A stretch of DNA of 64,000 nucleotides from Ruegeria sp. R14_0 (lineage in GTDB: Bacteria > Pseudomonadota > Alphaproteobacteria > Rhodobacterales > Rhodobacteraceae). The notes beneath the pieces were generated by a model, which did no database searches, was not told the DNA's origin, and saw only the letters and a list, made by a program, of their open reading frames with translations. The stretch lies in contig NZ_JAGHRC010000001.1 of the NCBI RefSeq assembly GCF_017743975.1, forward strand, positions 868,001 through 932,000, given 5' to 3'. The position numbers and the translations under genes were made by a program. Each line of letters starts with the position of its first letter. Position 1 is the stretch's first letter. This document shows positions 28,602-36,424 of the stretch, piece after piece.

Positions 28602-28674
28602 GCGCAGACGTTACGAAAGGCAGACGCAGCGGTCAACTGCTAACCTGAATTTTTAATGTTACGACCATGATTTG

Positions 28675-28702
28675 TGAAAAAAACCGCGCCCGGAGGCGCG
28701 GT
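28675..28702 (-). terminator. Minus-strand terminator without an obvious parent gene
   Basis: ACCGCGCC pairs with GGCGCGGT across a 4-base loop, followed on the minus strand by six or more T residues. Confidence 0.75.
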
Positions 28703-28775
28703 CAGTCGACAGGGAGGAAATATGCTGACCCACAACCACAGCCGGGGGACAGCAATTAGACTTTCGCAGGCAAAG
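28675..28775 (-). ncRNA. Candidate small RNA 2 ending at a strong terminator
   Basis: On the minus strand an 8-bp GC-rich stem (28683-28702, loop TCCG) is followed by a run of T residues, an ideal terminator. Upstream on that strand there is only the start of the ATPase gene, read backwards. The predicted RNA carries C-rich, anti-Shine-Dalgarno-like segments (GTCCCCCGG, TTTCCTCCCTG), as many alphaproteobacterial small RNAs do. The 5' end is a guess. Confidence 0.3.
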
Positions 28776-28825
28776 GTTAAATTTGTATGCTGGCCGCAGA
28801 TCGGTGGAAACAAGGCCTTACATTC

Positions 28826-30367
28826 ATGGACGAAAACATCTTTTTGGGCGGTTCGGGCAACGACTATAGCCAACCGCAGTCGCTAACGCTGAAATATGCC
28901 AATCGCCATGGCATGATCGCCGGGGCGACTGGAACCGGCAAAACCGTGACGCTGCAAATTCTGGCCGAAGGGTTTTCGCAAGCAGGCGTTCCGGTTTTTC
29001 TGTCAGATGTCAAAGGCGACTTGTCCGGTCTGGCAAAGGCGGGCAGCGAAGGTCACAAACTCCACCAGGCTTTTCAGGAACGGGCGCAACGCATCGGCTT
29101 TGCCGATTATTCCTATGCCGCTTGTCCGGTCACCTTTTGGGATCTTTTCGGGGAACAGGGGCACCCCGTTCGGACCACAGTAACCGAAATGGGCCCCTTG
29201 TTGCTGTCGCGGTTAATGGATCTGAGCGAGGCGCAAGAAGGGATTTTGAACATCGCATTCCGGGTGGCCGACGAAGAAGGCCTGCCATTGCTGGACCTCA
29301 AGGATCTGCAATCTCTGCTGGTCTGGATCGGAGAGAACCGAGCGCAGTTGTCTTTGCGCTACGGCAATGTTTCAACCGCTTCGATCGGAGCGATCCAGCG
29401 CCGTCTGTTGGTGCTCGAAAATCAGGGCGGCACCAAGTTGTTTGGCGAACCGGCTTTGGAACTGGCCGATCTGATGCGCGTGGACGAAAACGGGCAGGGT
29501 TTCGTGAACATCCTGGCCGCCGATAAGTTGATGGGCTCGCCACGCCTCTATGCAACCTTCCTGCTGTGGTTGCTGAGCGAATTGTTCGAGGAACTACCCG
29601 AGGTTGGCGACCCGGACAAGCCAAAGCTGGTTTTCTTTTTCGACGAGGCGCATTTGCTGTTCGATGACGCGCCCAAGGTGTTGGTGGACAAGGTCGAACA
29701 GGTCGCGCGGCTTATTCGTTCCAAAGGCGTGGGCGTCTATTTTATCTCGCAAAATCCGGCGGATATTCCCGAAGACATTCTGGGCCAGTTGGGCAACCGG
29801 GTGCAGCACGCCCTGCGCGCGTTCACGGCACGGGACCGTAAAAACCTGCGTCTTGCAGCCGAGACCTATCGGGAAAACCCGGCCTTCGATACGGAACAAG
29901 CCATCCGCGAGGTTGGTGTTGGCGAGGCCGTAACCTCGATGCTGCAGAAAAAAGGGGTTCCGGGGATTGTTGAACGAACACTGATCCGCCCGCCGGGATC
30001 GCAGCTTGGTCCGATCACCAAGACCGAACGCAAGGCGCTGATGGATGCTTCGGCAATGAAGGTTAAATACGGAAAGCTGGCGGATCGGAAATCAGCCTTT
30101 GAAATCCTGCAAGCCCGCGCAAACGCAGCGGCGCAGGCAGCGGCCGAAGCCGAAGAACAGATCGAGACGCAATCGACGGCAGAACGGGAATTCGCAACAG
30201 CGCGACGTTATTCCGGCAGCCGCGTCGGTCGATCCTCATCTCGCGTCATGCGCAAGAAAGATACATTCGCAACCGCGATGAGCGAGGCGGTAATCAAAGA
30301 ACTGAAAGGCACGACAGGACGCCGCATCGTGCGCGGCATTCTGGGCGGGTTGTTCAAGGCTCGCTGA
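28826..30367 (+). CDS. HerA-like ATPase (DUF853, YjgR-type)
   Basis: A 513-residue ATPase of the HerA/VirB4-like group, DUF853 (E. coli YjgR). Walker A is GATGTGKT at residues 33-40, Walker [13 protein letters not shown], followed by [18 protein letters not shown] and an arginine-finger region ([13 protein letters not shown]). The C-terminus is alanine/glutamate-rich and then basic. The cellular role is not known; DNA- or protein-pumping activity is inferred from the fold. I chose ATG at 28826 ([10 protein letters not shown]), which fits the family; ATG at 28787 would add 13 residues. A strong Shine-Dalgarno at 28711-28716 precedes a short out-of-frame ORF that overlaps this start. Confidence 0.9.
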   Translation: MDENIFLGGSGNDYSQPQSLTLKYANRHGMIAGATGTGKTVTLQILAEGFSQAGVPVFLSDVKGDLSGLAKAGSEGHKLHQAFQERAQRIGFADYSYAACPVTFWDLFGEQGHPVRTTVTEMGPLLLSRLMDLSEAQEGILNIAFRVADEEGLPLLDLKDLQSLLVWIGENRAQLSLRYGNVSTASIGAIQRRLLVLENQGGTKLFGEPALELADLMRVDENGQGFVNILAADKLMGSPRLYATFLLWLLSELFEELPEVGDPDKPKLVFFFDEAHLLFDDAPKVLVDKVEQVARLIRSKGVGVYFISQNPADIPEDILGQLGNRVQHALRAFTARDRKNLRLAAETYRENPAFDTEQAIREVGVGEAVTSMLQKKGVPGIVERTLIRPPGSQLGPITKTERKALMDASAMKVKYGKLADRKSAFEILQARANAAAQAAAEAEEQIETQSTAEREFATARRYSGSRVGRSSSRVMRKKDTFATAMSEAVIKELKGTTGRRIVRGILGGLFKAR

Positions 30368-30412
30368 CGGGCAAAGGGCCGGGCAGGTTAGACCTGCCCG
30401 AGGCCTGACACG

Positions 30413-30664
30413 TTACTTCAGACGGCGTTGGCCTTCCTGACGGCAATAGGCGTCCGCTTCGGGCACAGACATCTTGGTCGCCGGGAAATTGATCGCGCGA
30501 TCCCAGGTCACACGGTCCTGGCGATACAGCTGACAAGTGACTTCGCCTTTGGGCGTTTGCACTTTGACCGGAGTGGACTCGAGATCTTCCGGTGTCGGGA
30601 TACAGCCGGCAAGGGCAGCGAACAGCGGGACGATGAGGATTGTTTTGGTGAGAGAAATATTCAT
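30413..30664 (-). CDS. Small lipoprotein
   Basis: An 83-residue protein whose first 21 residues form a lipoprotein signal with lipobox LAGC. The mature part has two more cysteines (VTCQLYRQDR; ADAYCRQEG) and ends in a basic tail. It is probably anchored in the outer or inner membrane facing the periplasm. I chose ATG at 30664, which begins the signal. Family is not recognised. It is convergent with the HerA-like gene and probably has its own transcript. Confidence 0.75.
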   Translation of the reverse strand: MNISLTKTILIVPLFAALAGCIPTPEDLESTPVKVQTPKGEVTCQLYRQDRVTWDRAINFPATKMSVPEADAYCRQEGQRRLK

Positions 30665-30800
30665 GCGCACTCTTCTTCTACTCGTAGGTTTCCCGGATGA
30701 TCGCGGGCCAAGCGTCAAATTAGCGTAAATTCTGGCCAAAAAGAGGGCTGGATCATGACGGTACTGGGTTCGTCTAATCGGTATACCCCATAAAATCAAG

Positions 30801-30828
30801 AAACCGCGCCAAAGGTTTAGCGCGGTTT
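30801..30828 (-). terminator. Terminator downstream of livM
   Basis: AAACCGCGC (30801-30809) pairs with GCGCGGTTT (30820-30828) around a 10-base loop. On the minus strand it is followed by a CTTGATTTTAT tail, 22 bases after the livM stop. Confidence 0.7.
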
Positions 30829-30850
30829 CAAGAATTGATTGTCTGTGATC

Positions 30851-32164
30851 CTACTTTTCCGGGATCAAACCCCGTGGGCTGAACCTGAGAACGATCAAAA
30901 GGATCAGTCCCATGGTGAACAGACGCATATGCGCGGCGCTTTCGATCAGATGCGCCTTGAGCGCGCTGCCATCTGGCATTCCGGCGGTAATCAGGTTCAT
31001 CAGCCACAGGCCGATTGGCTCGACCTGAACCCAAAGGAACCAGATCAGGAACGCCCCCAGAACCGCGCCAAAGTTGTTGCCGGATCCTCCGACGATCACC
31101 ATGACCCAGACCAAAAAGGTGAACCGCAGCGGGTTGTAGGTGCTGGGCGTCAGCTGCCCGTCCAGCGTGGTCATCATCGCGCCGGCGATCCCGCAGATTG
31201 CCGAGCCCAGGATGAAGATCTGCAAGTGGCGGCGGGTGACGTCCTTGCCCATCGCCTCGGCGGCGACCTCATTGTCGCGGATGGCGCGCATCATACGGCC
31301 CCAGGGGCTGTGCAACGCCTTCTGCGCCATCCAAAGCAGAACCAGCAAAACAATCAGGAACAGCAGCGAATAGCCCAGCTTGACCGACAGGGTCGAAGCT
31401 GTAACCAGATCCAGTCCAAACCATTCGGCGCGGGCAATGAAGCTCGGGTCGTTCTGGAGTTCGACCTCGTACCCAACCACGGGCGAGGGGCGCGGGATGC
31501 CGTAGACGTTTTTGACGCCGCGGGCCAACCAATCCTCGTTCTTCATGATCGCAATGATGATCTCGGCAATACCCAGCGTCGCAATCGCAAGATAGTCCGA
31601 GCGCAGACCCAGCGCTGTTTTGCCGATCAACCAGGCGGCACCGGCGGCCAGTAGACCGCCCGCAGGCCAGGCCAGCAGCACCGGCATGTTCAAACCACCA
31701 AGGTTACCTGCGATGGCAGGGTCAATCGCCTCGACCCCGGCCACGTTGGGATCAAATACAGCGCGATAGACAAAGAATCCCACGATCAGGATGGCGATGA
31801 TCGTCAGCGTGCGCATCCGGCCTTTGGGCATGCGCGTCGCGACCATCACGGCGGCCACAACCGTCGCCGCGCCCAGCAACAGCGCCAAAACAATGCCATA
31901 TCCGCCCGAGGACCAAGCCCCCGGCGTCGGTGGGGTCGAGATCAGCACAACCGCAAGACCGCCCAGCGCGACAAAGCCCATGACACCAACGTTGAACAGG
32001 CCCGCAAAGCCCCATTGCAGGTTCACCCCGATCGCCATGATGGCCGAGATCAGCCCCATGTTCAGGATCAGGATTGCCGTGTTCCAGCTTTGCGTGAAAC
32101 CGGTCAGCAGGATAAGGCCGCCGACGACGATGAAAAGCAGCGTGTTTTTGACGGACTCGGTCAT
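30851..32164 (-). CDS. livM: Branched-chain amino acid ABC transporter permease LivM
   Basis: LivM, 437 residues, a multi-helix permease of the branched-chain amino acid (HAAT) importer family. About ten hydrophobic segments are visible, with the conserved cytoplasmic coupling motif region MRAIRDNEVAAEAMGKDVTRRHLQIF and the N-terminal LQWGFAGLFNVGVMGFVALGG. It begins inside the livH stop (ATGA). The liv genes for both ATPases and the binding protein lie further right on the same strand. Substrate is probably branched-chain or related amino acids, but the family also moves urea and amides. Confidence 0.9.
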   Translation of the reverse strand: MTESVKNTLLFIVVGGLILLTGFTQSWNTAILILNMGLISAIMAIGVNLQWGFAGLFNVGVMGFVALGGLAVVLISTPPTPGAWSSGGYGIVLALLLGAATVVAAVMVATRMPKGRMRTLTIIAILIVGFFVYRAVFDPNVAGVEAIDPAIAGNLGGLNMPVLLAWPAGGLLAAGAAWLIGKTALGLRSDYLAIATLGIAEIIIAIMKNEDWLARGVKNVYGIPRPSPVVGYEVELQNDPSFIARAEWFGLDLVTASTLSVKLGYSLLFLIVLLVLLWMAQKALHSPWGRMMRAIRDNEVAAEAMGKDVTRRHLQIFILGSAICGIAGAMMTTLDGQLTPSTYNPLRFTFLVWVMVIVGGSGNNFGAVLGAFLIWFLWVQVEPIGLWLMNLITAGMPDGSALKAHLIESAAHMRLFTMGLILLIVLRFSPRGLIPEK

Positions 32165-33171
32165 ACCGCTTTCCCCTTAAACAGGCCCGTAGGCTTGAAC
32201 AGCAGCACGATCAGCAAGATGACAAAGCTGACGGCGAATTTGTAATCGGTAGACAGGAACTGCACCAAACCGGACGGGGCAAGGTTTTCAGGTGCAATAT
32301 AGGTCAGCACCTTTTTCCACGCATAGGTGATGGTCACCTCGGAAAACGCGATAATGAACCCACCGGCAATGGCGCCCAGAGGATTGCCGAGGCCACCCAC
32401 GATGGCAGAGGCAAAGATCGGCAGCAGCAGTTGGAAATAGACAAAGGGCTTAAAGCTCTTGTCCAGCCCGTACAGCACGCCTGCGGTGGTGGCCAAGGCT
32501 GCAACGATGATCCATGTGATCATCACGACGCGTTCCGGGTTGATGCCCGACAGCAGCGCCAGATCTTCGTTATCGGAATAGGCGCGCATCGACTTGCCGG
32601 TGCGCGTCTTGTTCAGAAACCAGAACAGAAGTGCCACGGCGACAACTGCAACAATCACGGTGATGCCTTGCGATGTCTTGATCGCCAGACCTTCGCGCAG
32701 ACCGGTCATCGCCTTGAAGTCACGGGCAGAAACAATGAACCGCGCGCCGTCCGAGAACCTTTGATCATCCGGTCCGATGATAAAACGTACCAGGCCATTC
32801 ATGATGAACATGACACCCATGGACACGATCACAAGGATCACCGGTTTGGCCTTTTGTTCCCGATAGAACCGATAGACCAGCCGATCTGTGATGAGCACCA
32901 GAACGATACAGCCCAGAATCGCAAAGGGCAGGGCCAACAGGGCGGTCGGCAAGGGCCCAAAGCTGACGCCTGCGGCTTGCAGACCCCACGTGACCAGCAC
33001 CGCAACCATCGCGCCAAATGCCATTGTGTCGCCATGGGCAAAATTCGAAAACCGCAGGATGCCATAGATGAGTGTGACCCCCAGCGCCCCAAGCGCCAAT
33101 TGGCTGCCGTAAGCAACCGCAGGCACGATGACAAAGTTTGCCAGCGCGACTAACGCGTTCAATAAGTCCAT
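32161..33171 (-). CDS. livH: Branched-chain amino acid ABC transporter permease LivH
   Basis: LivH, 336 residues, the second permease. It has GALGVTLIYGILRFSNFAHGDTMAFGA at the N-terminus, RAYSDNEDLALLSGINPERV as the coupling segment, and GGLGNPLGAIAGGFIIA near the C-terminus, all family hallmarks. About eight hydrophobic helices. It overlaps livM by 4 bases. Upstream is a 236-bp gap with a hairpin and then a small secreted-protein gene rather than livG or livF, so the usual liv order is broken here. Confidence 0.92.
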   Translation of the reverse strand: MDLLNALVALANFVIVPAVAYGSQLALGALGVTLIYGILRFSNFAHGDTMAFGAMVAVLVTWGLQAAGVSFGPLPTALLALPFAILGCIVLVLITDRLVYRFYREQKAKPVILVIVSMGVMFIMNGLVRFIIGPDDQRFSDGARFIVSARDFKAMTGLREGLAIKTSQGITVIVAVVAVALLFWFLNKTRTGKSMRAYSDNEDLALLSGINPERVVMITWIIVAALATTAGVLYGLDKSFKPFVYFQLLLPIFASAIVGGLGNPLGAIAGGFIIAFSEVTITYAWKKVLTYIAPENLAPSGLVQFLSTDYKFAVSFVILLIVLLFKPTGLFKGKAV

Positions 33172-33338
33172 GTGATCGTCTCGTTCTTTCGGGTGCGGCT
33201 TTATGGCATGCGTTTTGCCATATGCACAATCATTCCCGCGCGTTTTCTGGGCTTATTTCGGGAAAATTCTGATCTGAAAACCACAAAGTTGGACCGTGCT
33301 CGACTGTCGATACGGTTCTGTTTGGGTTTGGGGGCTTT

Positions 33339-33360
33339 CAGGCGGGGTAACCCCCGCCTG
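33339..33360. terminator. Strong hairpin between livH and a secreted-protein gene
   Basis: CAGGCGGGG (33339-33347) and CCCCGCCTG (33352-33360) pair perfectly around TAAC. There is no T-run. It may end the secreted-protein transcript or shape the livH leader. Confidence 0.45.
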
Positions 33361-33407
33361 ATTGGGCGTTTCAGGATGGCTTGCATAGCCGCATTGAGAT
33401 GGGTTTG

Positions 33408-33782
33408 TCAGTTAACAACACATGTTCCGCGCTCATTGCGGCTGTTCGCACCGGTGGCCCGGATGGCCAGCGAGCCGCTTGTTGCGTCGACCGTGTAACC
33501 CACGCTACCGCCCTGGGCGAGTTGCAGGAACTCATGAGCGCCGAGCCCTTTGAAAACATGAAGTTCCGACACCTCGCCGTTGATGGTCACGGTGCCCTTG
33601 GACTCGCCCTCGATCCGTTTCAGTGTGATCTTGGTCGGCGTGGTCAAAGGGCTGCATTTCCCGGACTTGCAAATTTCTTCAATCTGACACTCGTAAACAT
33701 ACTCAGCCCCCGGTGTTTTCTGCGTTGTGGCCTGCGCAGCAGCGGGCAGGATCAAGGCAGCAAGAGCGGCCAGATATTTCAT
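33408..33782 (-). CDS. Small secreted cysteine-containing protein A
   Basis: A 124-residue protein with a signal peptide (MKYLAALAALILPAAAQA). The mature part has cysteines near its start (YECQIEEICKSGKC) and end (RGTCVVN), plus beta-strand-like alternation (GEVSELHVFKGLGAHEFLQL; VGYTVDATSGSLAIRA). It resembles protein B at 34310 in layout: signal peptide with MKY start, an early Y/F-V-x-C, a KG...GL...FL core and a terminal G-x-C. Family not recognised. It lies inside the liv locus. Confidence 0.75.
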   Translation of the reverse strand: MKYLAALAALILPAAAQATTQKTPGAEYVYECQIEEICKSGKCSPLTTPTKITLKRIEGESKGTVTINGEVSELHVFKGLGAHEFLQLAQGGSVGYTVDATSGSLAIRATGANSRNERGTCVVN

Positions 33783-34309
33783 TGAGATTCTCCTAAAGGA
33801 TGTTGGCCGAAAGATCGGTCCGATTGCAGAAGAACCAGCCTTGGATGGGTCCGGTTTCGTCGCCTGACTAGGTTGGGAAAATGGCGAGAATTGATCCTTC
33901 CGGGGTCAGAATTCTGAAGTGGAAAATTTCTTTTTCGCGACGCGCATCGGTAATGTGTATTGAAAATGCAGGTAAAATTTTGGATCCGCTTGGTGATTTG
34001 AGCAGATGGTCGCGCGCAGTCGCCTTAATTCAGCCACATTTCGCGACCCCATCCTGTAACGTCCGACCGTTTCAGCTACCTTGGAATTGTAACATCCAGA
34101 ATCGTTTACGTCGGGGATTGTTCGCAACACAGGGGCATCGGGTTGCCGGCGGCCTCACGCAACCTCAAGATGAAGTGAAACGCGCCAAACACCGGTTTGA
34201 TCCTGGGTGAATTTGCCTAACTTTTCTGAGCGGCCCGCAGTTTTCTGCAGTGCCCAGACCAAAGAATACGGGCCGCCGAACAACGGTCCACGGAATAGGA
34301 AGGCAAGAC
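33783..34309. other. Intergenic region of 527 bp between two divergent secreted-protein genes
   Basis: No convincing gene, RNA or strong hairpin is seen. Short frames here lack start signals and family features. The region presumably carries the two divergent promoters. Confidence 0.5.
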
Positions 34310-34660
34310 ATGAAATACACGGTGACGATGCTTTTGGCGCTGGCAACGCCCGGGCTCGCAGCAGCTCAGAGCGATCCGCTGAACGGTGCAGATTTCGTTG
34401 TGAACTGTATCTCGGACAGCACCGGCGGATCGGTAACGCTTGCGCGGTCGGGGGCCACGGACAAAGGCTTTATTGTCACCGACGAGATCAAGGGTGAGGC
34501 CACGATCATCTCGGGGCTGAATTCACTGACCTTCCTGCATATCATGGACAAGGATGTCGTAACCTTTGTGGTCGACTTCGAGGACCGCAACTACGACATG
34601 TCAATCAAAGGTCCGCATGCCGCGCAGGACTTTGGGTCTTGCGGCGAGCCAATCGGGTAA
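34310..34660 (+). CDS. Small secreted cysteine-containing protein B
   Basis: A 116-residue protein with a signal peptide (MKYTVTMLLALATPGLAAA), one cysteine near the mature N-terminus (DFVVNCISD) and one at the C-terminus (DFGSCGEPIG). Between them is a beta-rich core (ATIISGLNSLTFLHI; VVTFVVDFEDRNYDMSIKG) that lines up loosely with protein A at 33408. ATG at 34310 has GGAAGG upstream and begins the signal peptide. It is the only plus-strand gene in the liv region. Function unknown, periplasmic by inference. Confidence 0.75.
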   Translation: MKYTVTMLLALATPGLAAAQSDPLNGADFVVNCISDSTGGSVTLARSGATDKGFIVTDEIKGEATIISGLNSLTFLHIMDKDVVTFVVDFEDRNYDMSIKGPHAAQDFGSCGEPIG

Positions 34661-34669
34661 TTCGGTGAG

Positions 34670-34690
34670 TTGGGGGGATTATCCCCCCAA
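34670..34690. terminator. Hairpin shared by convergent ends of protein B and livF
   Basis: TTGGGGGGAT pairs perfectly with ATCCCCCCAA around one central base. The livF stop codon lies inside it. Flanking T-runs are weak, so this is a probable but not certain terminator. Confidence 0.5.
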
Positions 34691-35509
34691 AAAGCTTTTC
34701 CGTACTTCGGGATCCGCCAATAGCTCTTTACCCGTACCGGTGTATGCGTTGCGTCCCTGAACAAGCACATAGCCTTTATCAGCGATCTCAAGCGCCTGGC
34801 GGGCATTTTGTTCGACCATCAGGATCGGAAGGCCGGTGCGGGACACTTCGATAATCCGGTCAAAAAGTTCATCCATAACGATGGGCGAAACACCGGCGGT
34901 TGGTTCGTCCAGCATCAAGACCTTGGGCTGGGTCATCAGCGCGCGGCCCACGGCGACCTGTTGACGCTGGCCACCCGATAGCTCTCCGGCGGGTTGGTTC
35001 CGCTTGTCACGCAGGATGGGGAACAGGTCATAGACCTGCTCCATCGTTTCGCTGATGTCATCGCGGCGGATGAAGGCTCCCATCTCGAGGTTTTCTTCAA
35101 CCGTCATCGACGTGAAGATGTTCGAGGTCTGCGGCACAAAGCCCATACCGCGGATCACCCGATCCTGCGGGGTAAGGTTGGTGATGTCCTCGCCATCCAG
35201 CCGCACTGCGCCCGAGCGGACATCAAGCATGCCGAACACGGCTTTCATTGCGGTCGATTTGCCGGCACCGTTCGGGCCGACGATCACTGCAATCTCACCC
35301 TTGTCGACGGCAATTGTGCAATCGTGCAGGATGTCTGGCCCTTTGCCATAACCACCAGTCATGGTGTCGCCGATCAGAAACGGGCCGCCATCGACCTTGT
35401 GCGTGTCGCCGCTTTTTGTATGAGCGGGCGTCATGGTGCCAACCCCGTGGGTATTGGTGATCGAGGCATCCTTGTTGCCCTTGTCATCCTGATAGGGATT
35501 GTCGCTCAT
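34679..35509 (-). CDS. livF: Branched-chain amino acid ABC transporter ATPase LivF (N-terminally extended)
   Basis: LivF, 276 residues, one of two ATPases of the importer. Walker A is VGPNGAGKST, signature LSGGQRQQVAVGRAL, Walker B VLMLDEPTAGVSP, H-loop region MVEQNARQAL. The canonical protein is about 235 residues; here roughly 45 extra N-terminal residues, polar and rich in Asp, Thr, Lys and His, precede the ATPase fold, which starts near GPFLIGDTMTGGY. A later start is not obvious because no in-frame ATG with Shine-Dalgarno fits better. It overlaps livG by 4 bases. Confidence 0.93.
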   Translation of the reverse strand: MSDNPYQDDKGNKDASITNTHGVGTMTPAHTKSGDTHKVDGGPFLIGDTMTGGYGKGPDILHDCTIAVDKGEIAVIVGPNGAGKSTAMKAVFGMLDVRSGAVRLDGEDITNLTPQDRVIRGMGFVPQTSNIFTSMTVEENLEMGAFIRRDDISETMEQVYDLFPILRDKRNQPAGELSGGQRQQVAVGRALMTQPKVLMLDEPTAGVSPIVMDELFDRIIEVSRTGLPILMVEQNARQALEIADKGYVLVQGRNAYTGTGKELLADPEVRKSFLGG

Positions 35510-36294
35510 GCGCCGGCCTCCAGCTTGTCTTTGTTCTTTAGGCCGGTGCCCAGATAGGCTTCGATCACGTGTTCATTGGCTTTGATCTCGTCCAAGGTAC
35601 CCTCTGCCAGCACTTTACCCTCGGCCATACAGATGACCGGGTCGCAGATCTTGCCGATGAAATCCATGTCATGCTCGATAACGACGAAAGTATATCCTCG
35701 TTCCTTGTTCAGGCGCAGGATCGTGTCGGCGATGGTCATCAGCAAGGTGCGGTTCACACCTGCGCCGACCTCATCCAGAAAAACGATCTTGGCGTCGACC
35801 ATCATGGTCCGCCCCAGTTCCAGCAGCTTTTTCTGACCGCCCGAGACCTGACCGGCCTTGTGATCAGCCAGATGTTCGATGGTCAGAAACTCCAGTACTT
35901 CATCGGCCTTTGCCCTAAGAGCACGTTCTTCATCGGCGATGCGCTTGCGACCGAACCAGGTGTTCCACAGCGACTCGCCGGACTGCGCGCCGGGGACCAT
36001 CATCAGGTTCTCGCGGCAGCTCATCGACGAAAACTCGTGCGCAATTTGGAAGGTTCGAAGCAGTCCCTTGTGAAACAGATCGTGCGGCGGCAAGCCGGTG
36101 ATTTCTTCACCATCCATGAAAACTCGACCGCTGGTCGGCGGCAGAACGCCCGCGATCACGTTGAACAGAGTGGTTTTGCCCGCTCCATTTGGCCCGATCA
36201 GGCCAGTGATGGACCCTTTTTGGATTTCCAGCGAGGCCCCATCCACCGCGTGAAACCCGCCGAAATGCTTGTGCACGTCCTCGACGACGATCAT
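35506..36294 (-). CDS. livG: Branched-chain amino acid ABC transporter ATPase LivG
   Basis: LivG, 262 residues, the second ATPase. Walker A GPNGAGKTTLFNVIAG, Q-loop region LRTFQIAHEF, signature VSGGQKKLLELGRTM and Walker B IVFLDEVGAGVN, where the usual Pro after DE is Val. H-loop VIEHDMDFI. The signature VSGGQKKLLE is standard for LivG. It overlaps livF by 4 bases (ATGA) and follows livK after a terminator-like hairpin, so livGF may be expressed at a lower level than the binding protein. Confidence 0.93.
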   Translation of the reverse strand: MIVVEDVHKHFGGFHAVDGASLEIQKGSITGLIGPNGAGKTTLFNVIAGVLPPTSGRVFMDGEEITGLPPHDLFHKGLLRTFQIAHEFSSMSCRENLMMVPGAQSGESLWNTWFGRKRIADEERALRAKADEVLEFLTIEHLADHKAGQVSGGQKKLLELGRTMMVDAKIVFLDEVGAGVNRTLLMTIADTILRLNKERGYTFVVIEHDMDFIGKICDPVICMAEGKVLAEGTLDEIKANEHVIEAYLGTGLKNKDKLEAGA

Positions 36295-36372
36295 CTTTTC
36301 CCCTAGCCACCGTTACCGGTGTTTCTGCTTCCTCGAACCGAAAAGGTGAGGTGCGGCCTTTTTTCATTGAAA

Positions 36373-36397
36373 CAGCCCGGACACAAGGCCCGGGCTG
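36373..36397 (-). terminator. Attenuating hairpin between livK and livG
   Basis: CAGCCCGG (36373-36380) pairs with CCGGGCTG (36390-36397). On the minus strand a TTTCAATG tail follows. Such hairpins commonly set binding-protein excess over transporter subunits. Confidence 0.6.
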
Positions 36398-36424
36398 CTT
36401 GAATTTATGGCGTTTAGCGCCGGA

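Larger units (their letters stand above)
28387..28825. other. Hairpin-rich intergenic region of 439 bp
   Basis: It holds two strong hairpins (28535-28560 and 28683-28702), the second with a perfect minus-strand terminator form, though no minus-strand protein gene lies just to the right. A short plus-strand frame with a strong Shine-Dalgarno begins at 28722. The arrangement suggests one or two small RNAs. Confidence 0.5.

Noticed and set aside
33881..34210. 109-codon frame between the two secreted-protein genes
   Set aside because: No start signal or recognisable motif; likely chance in a promoter region.
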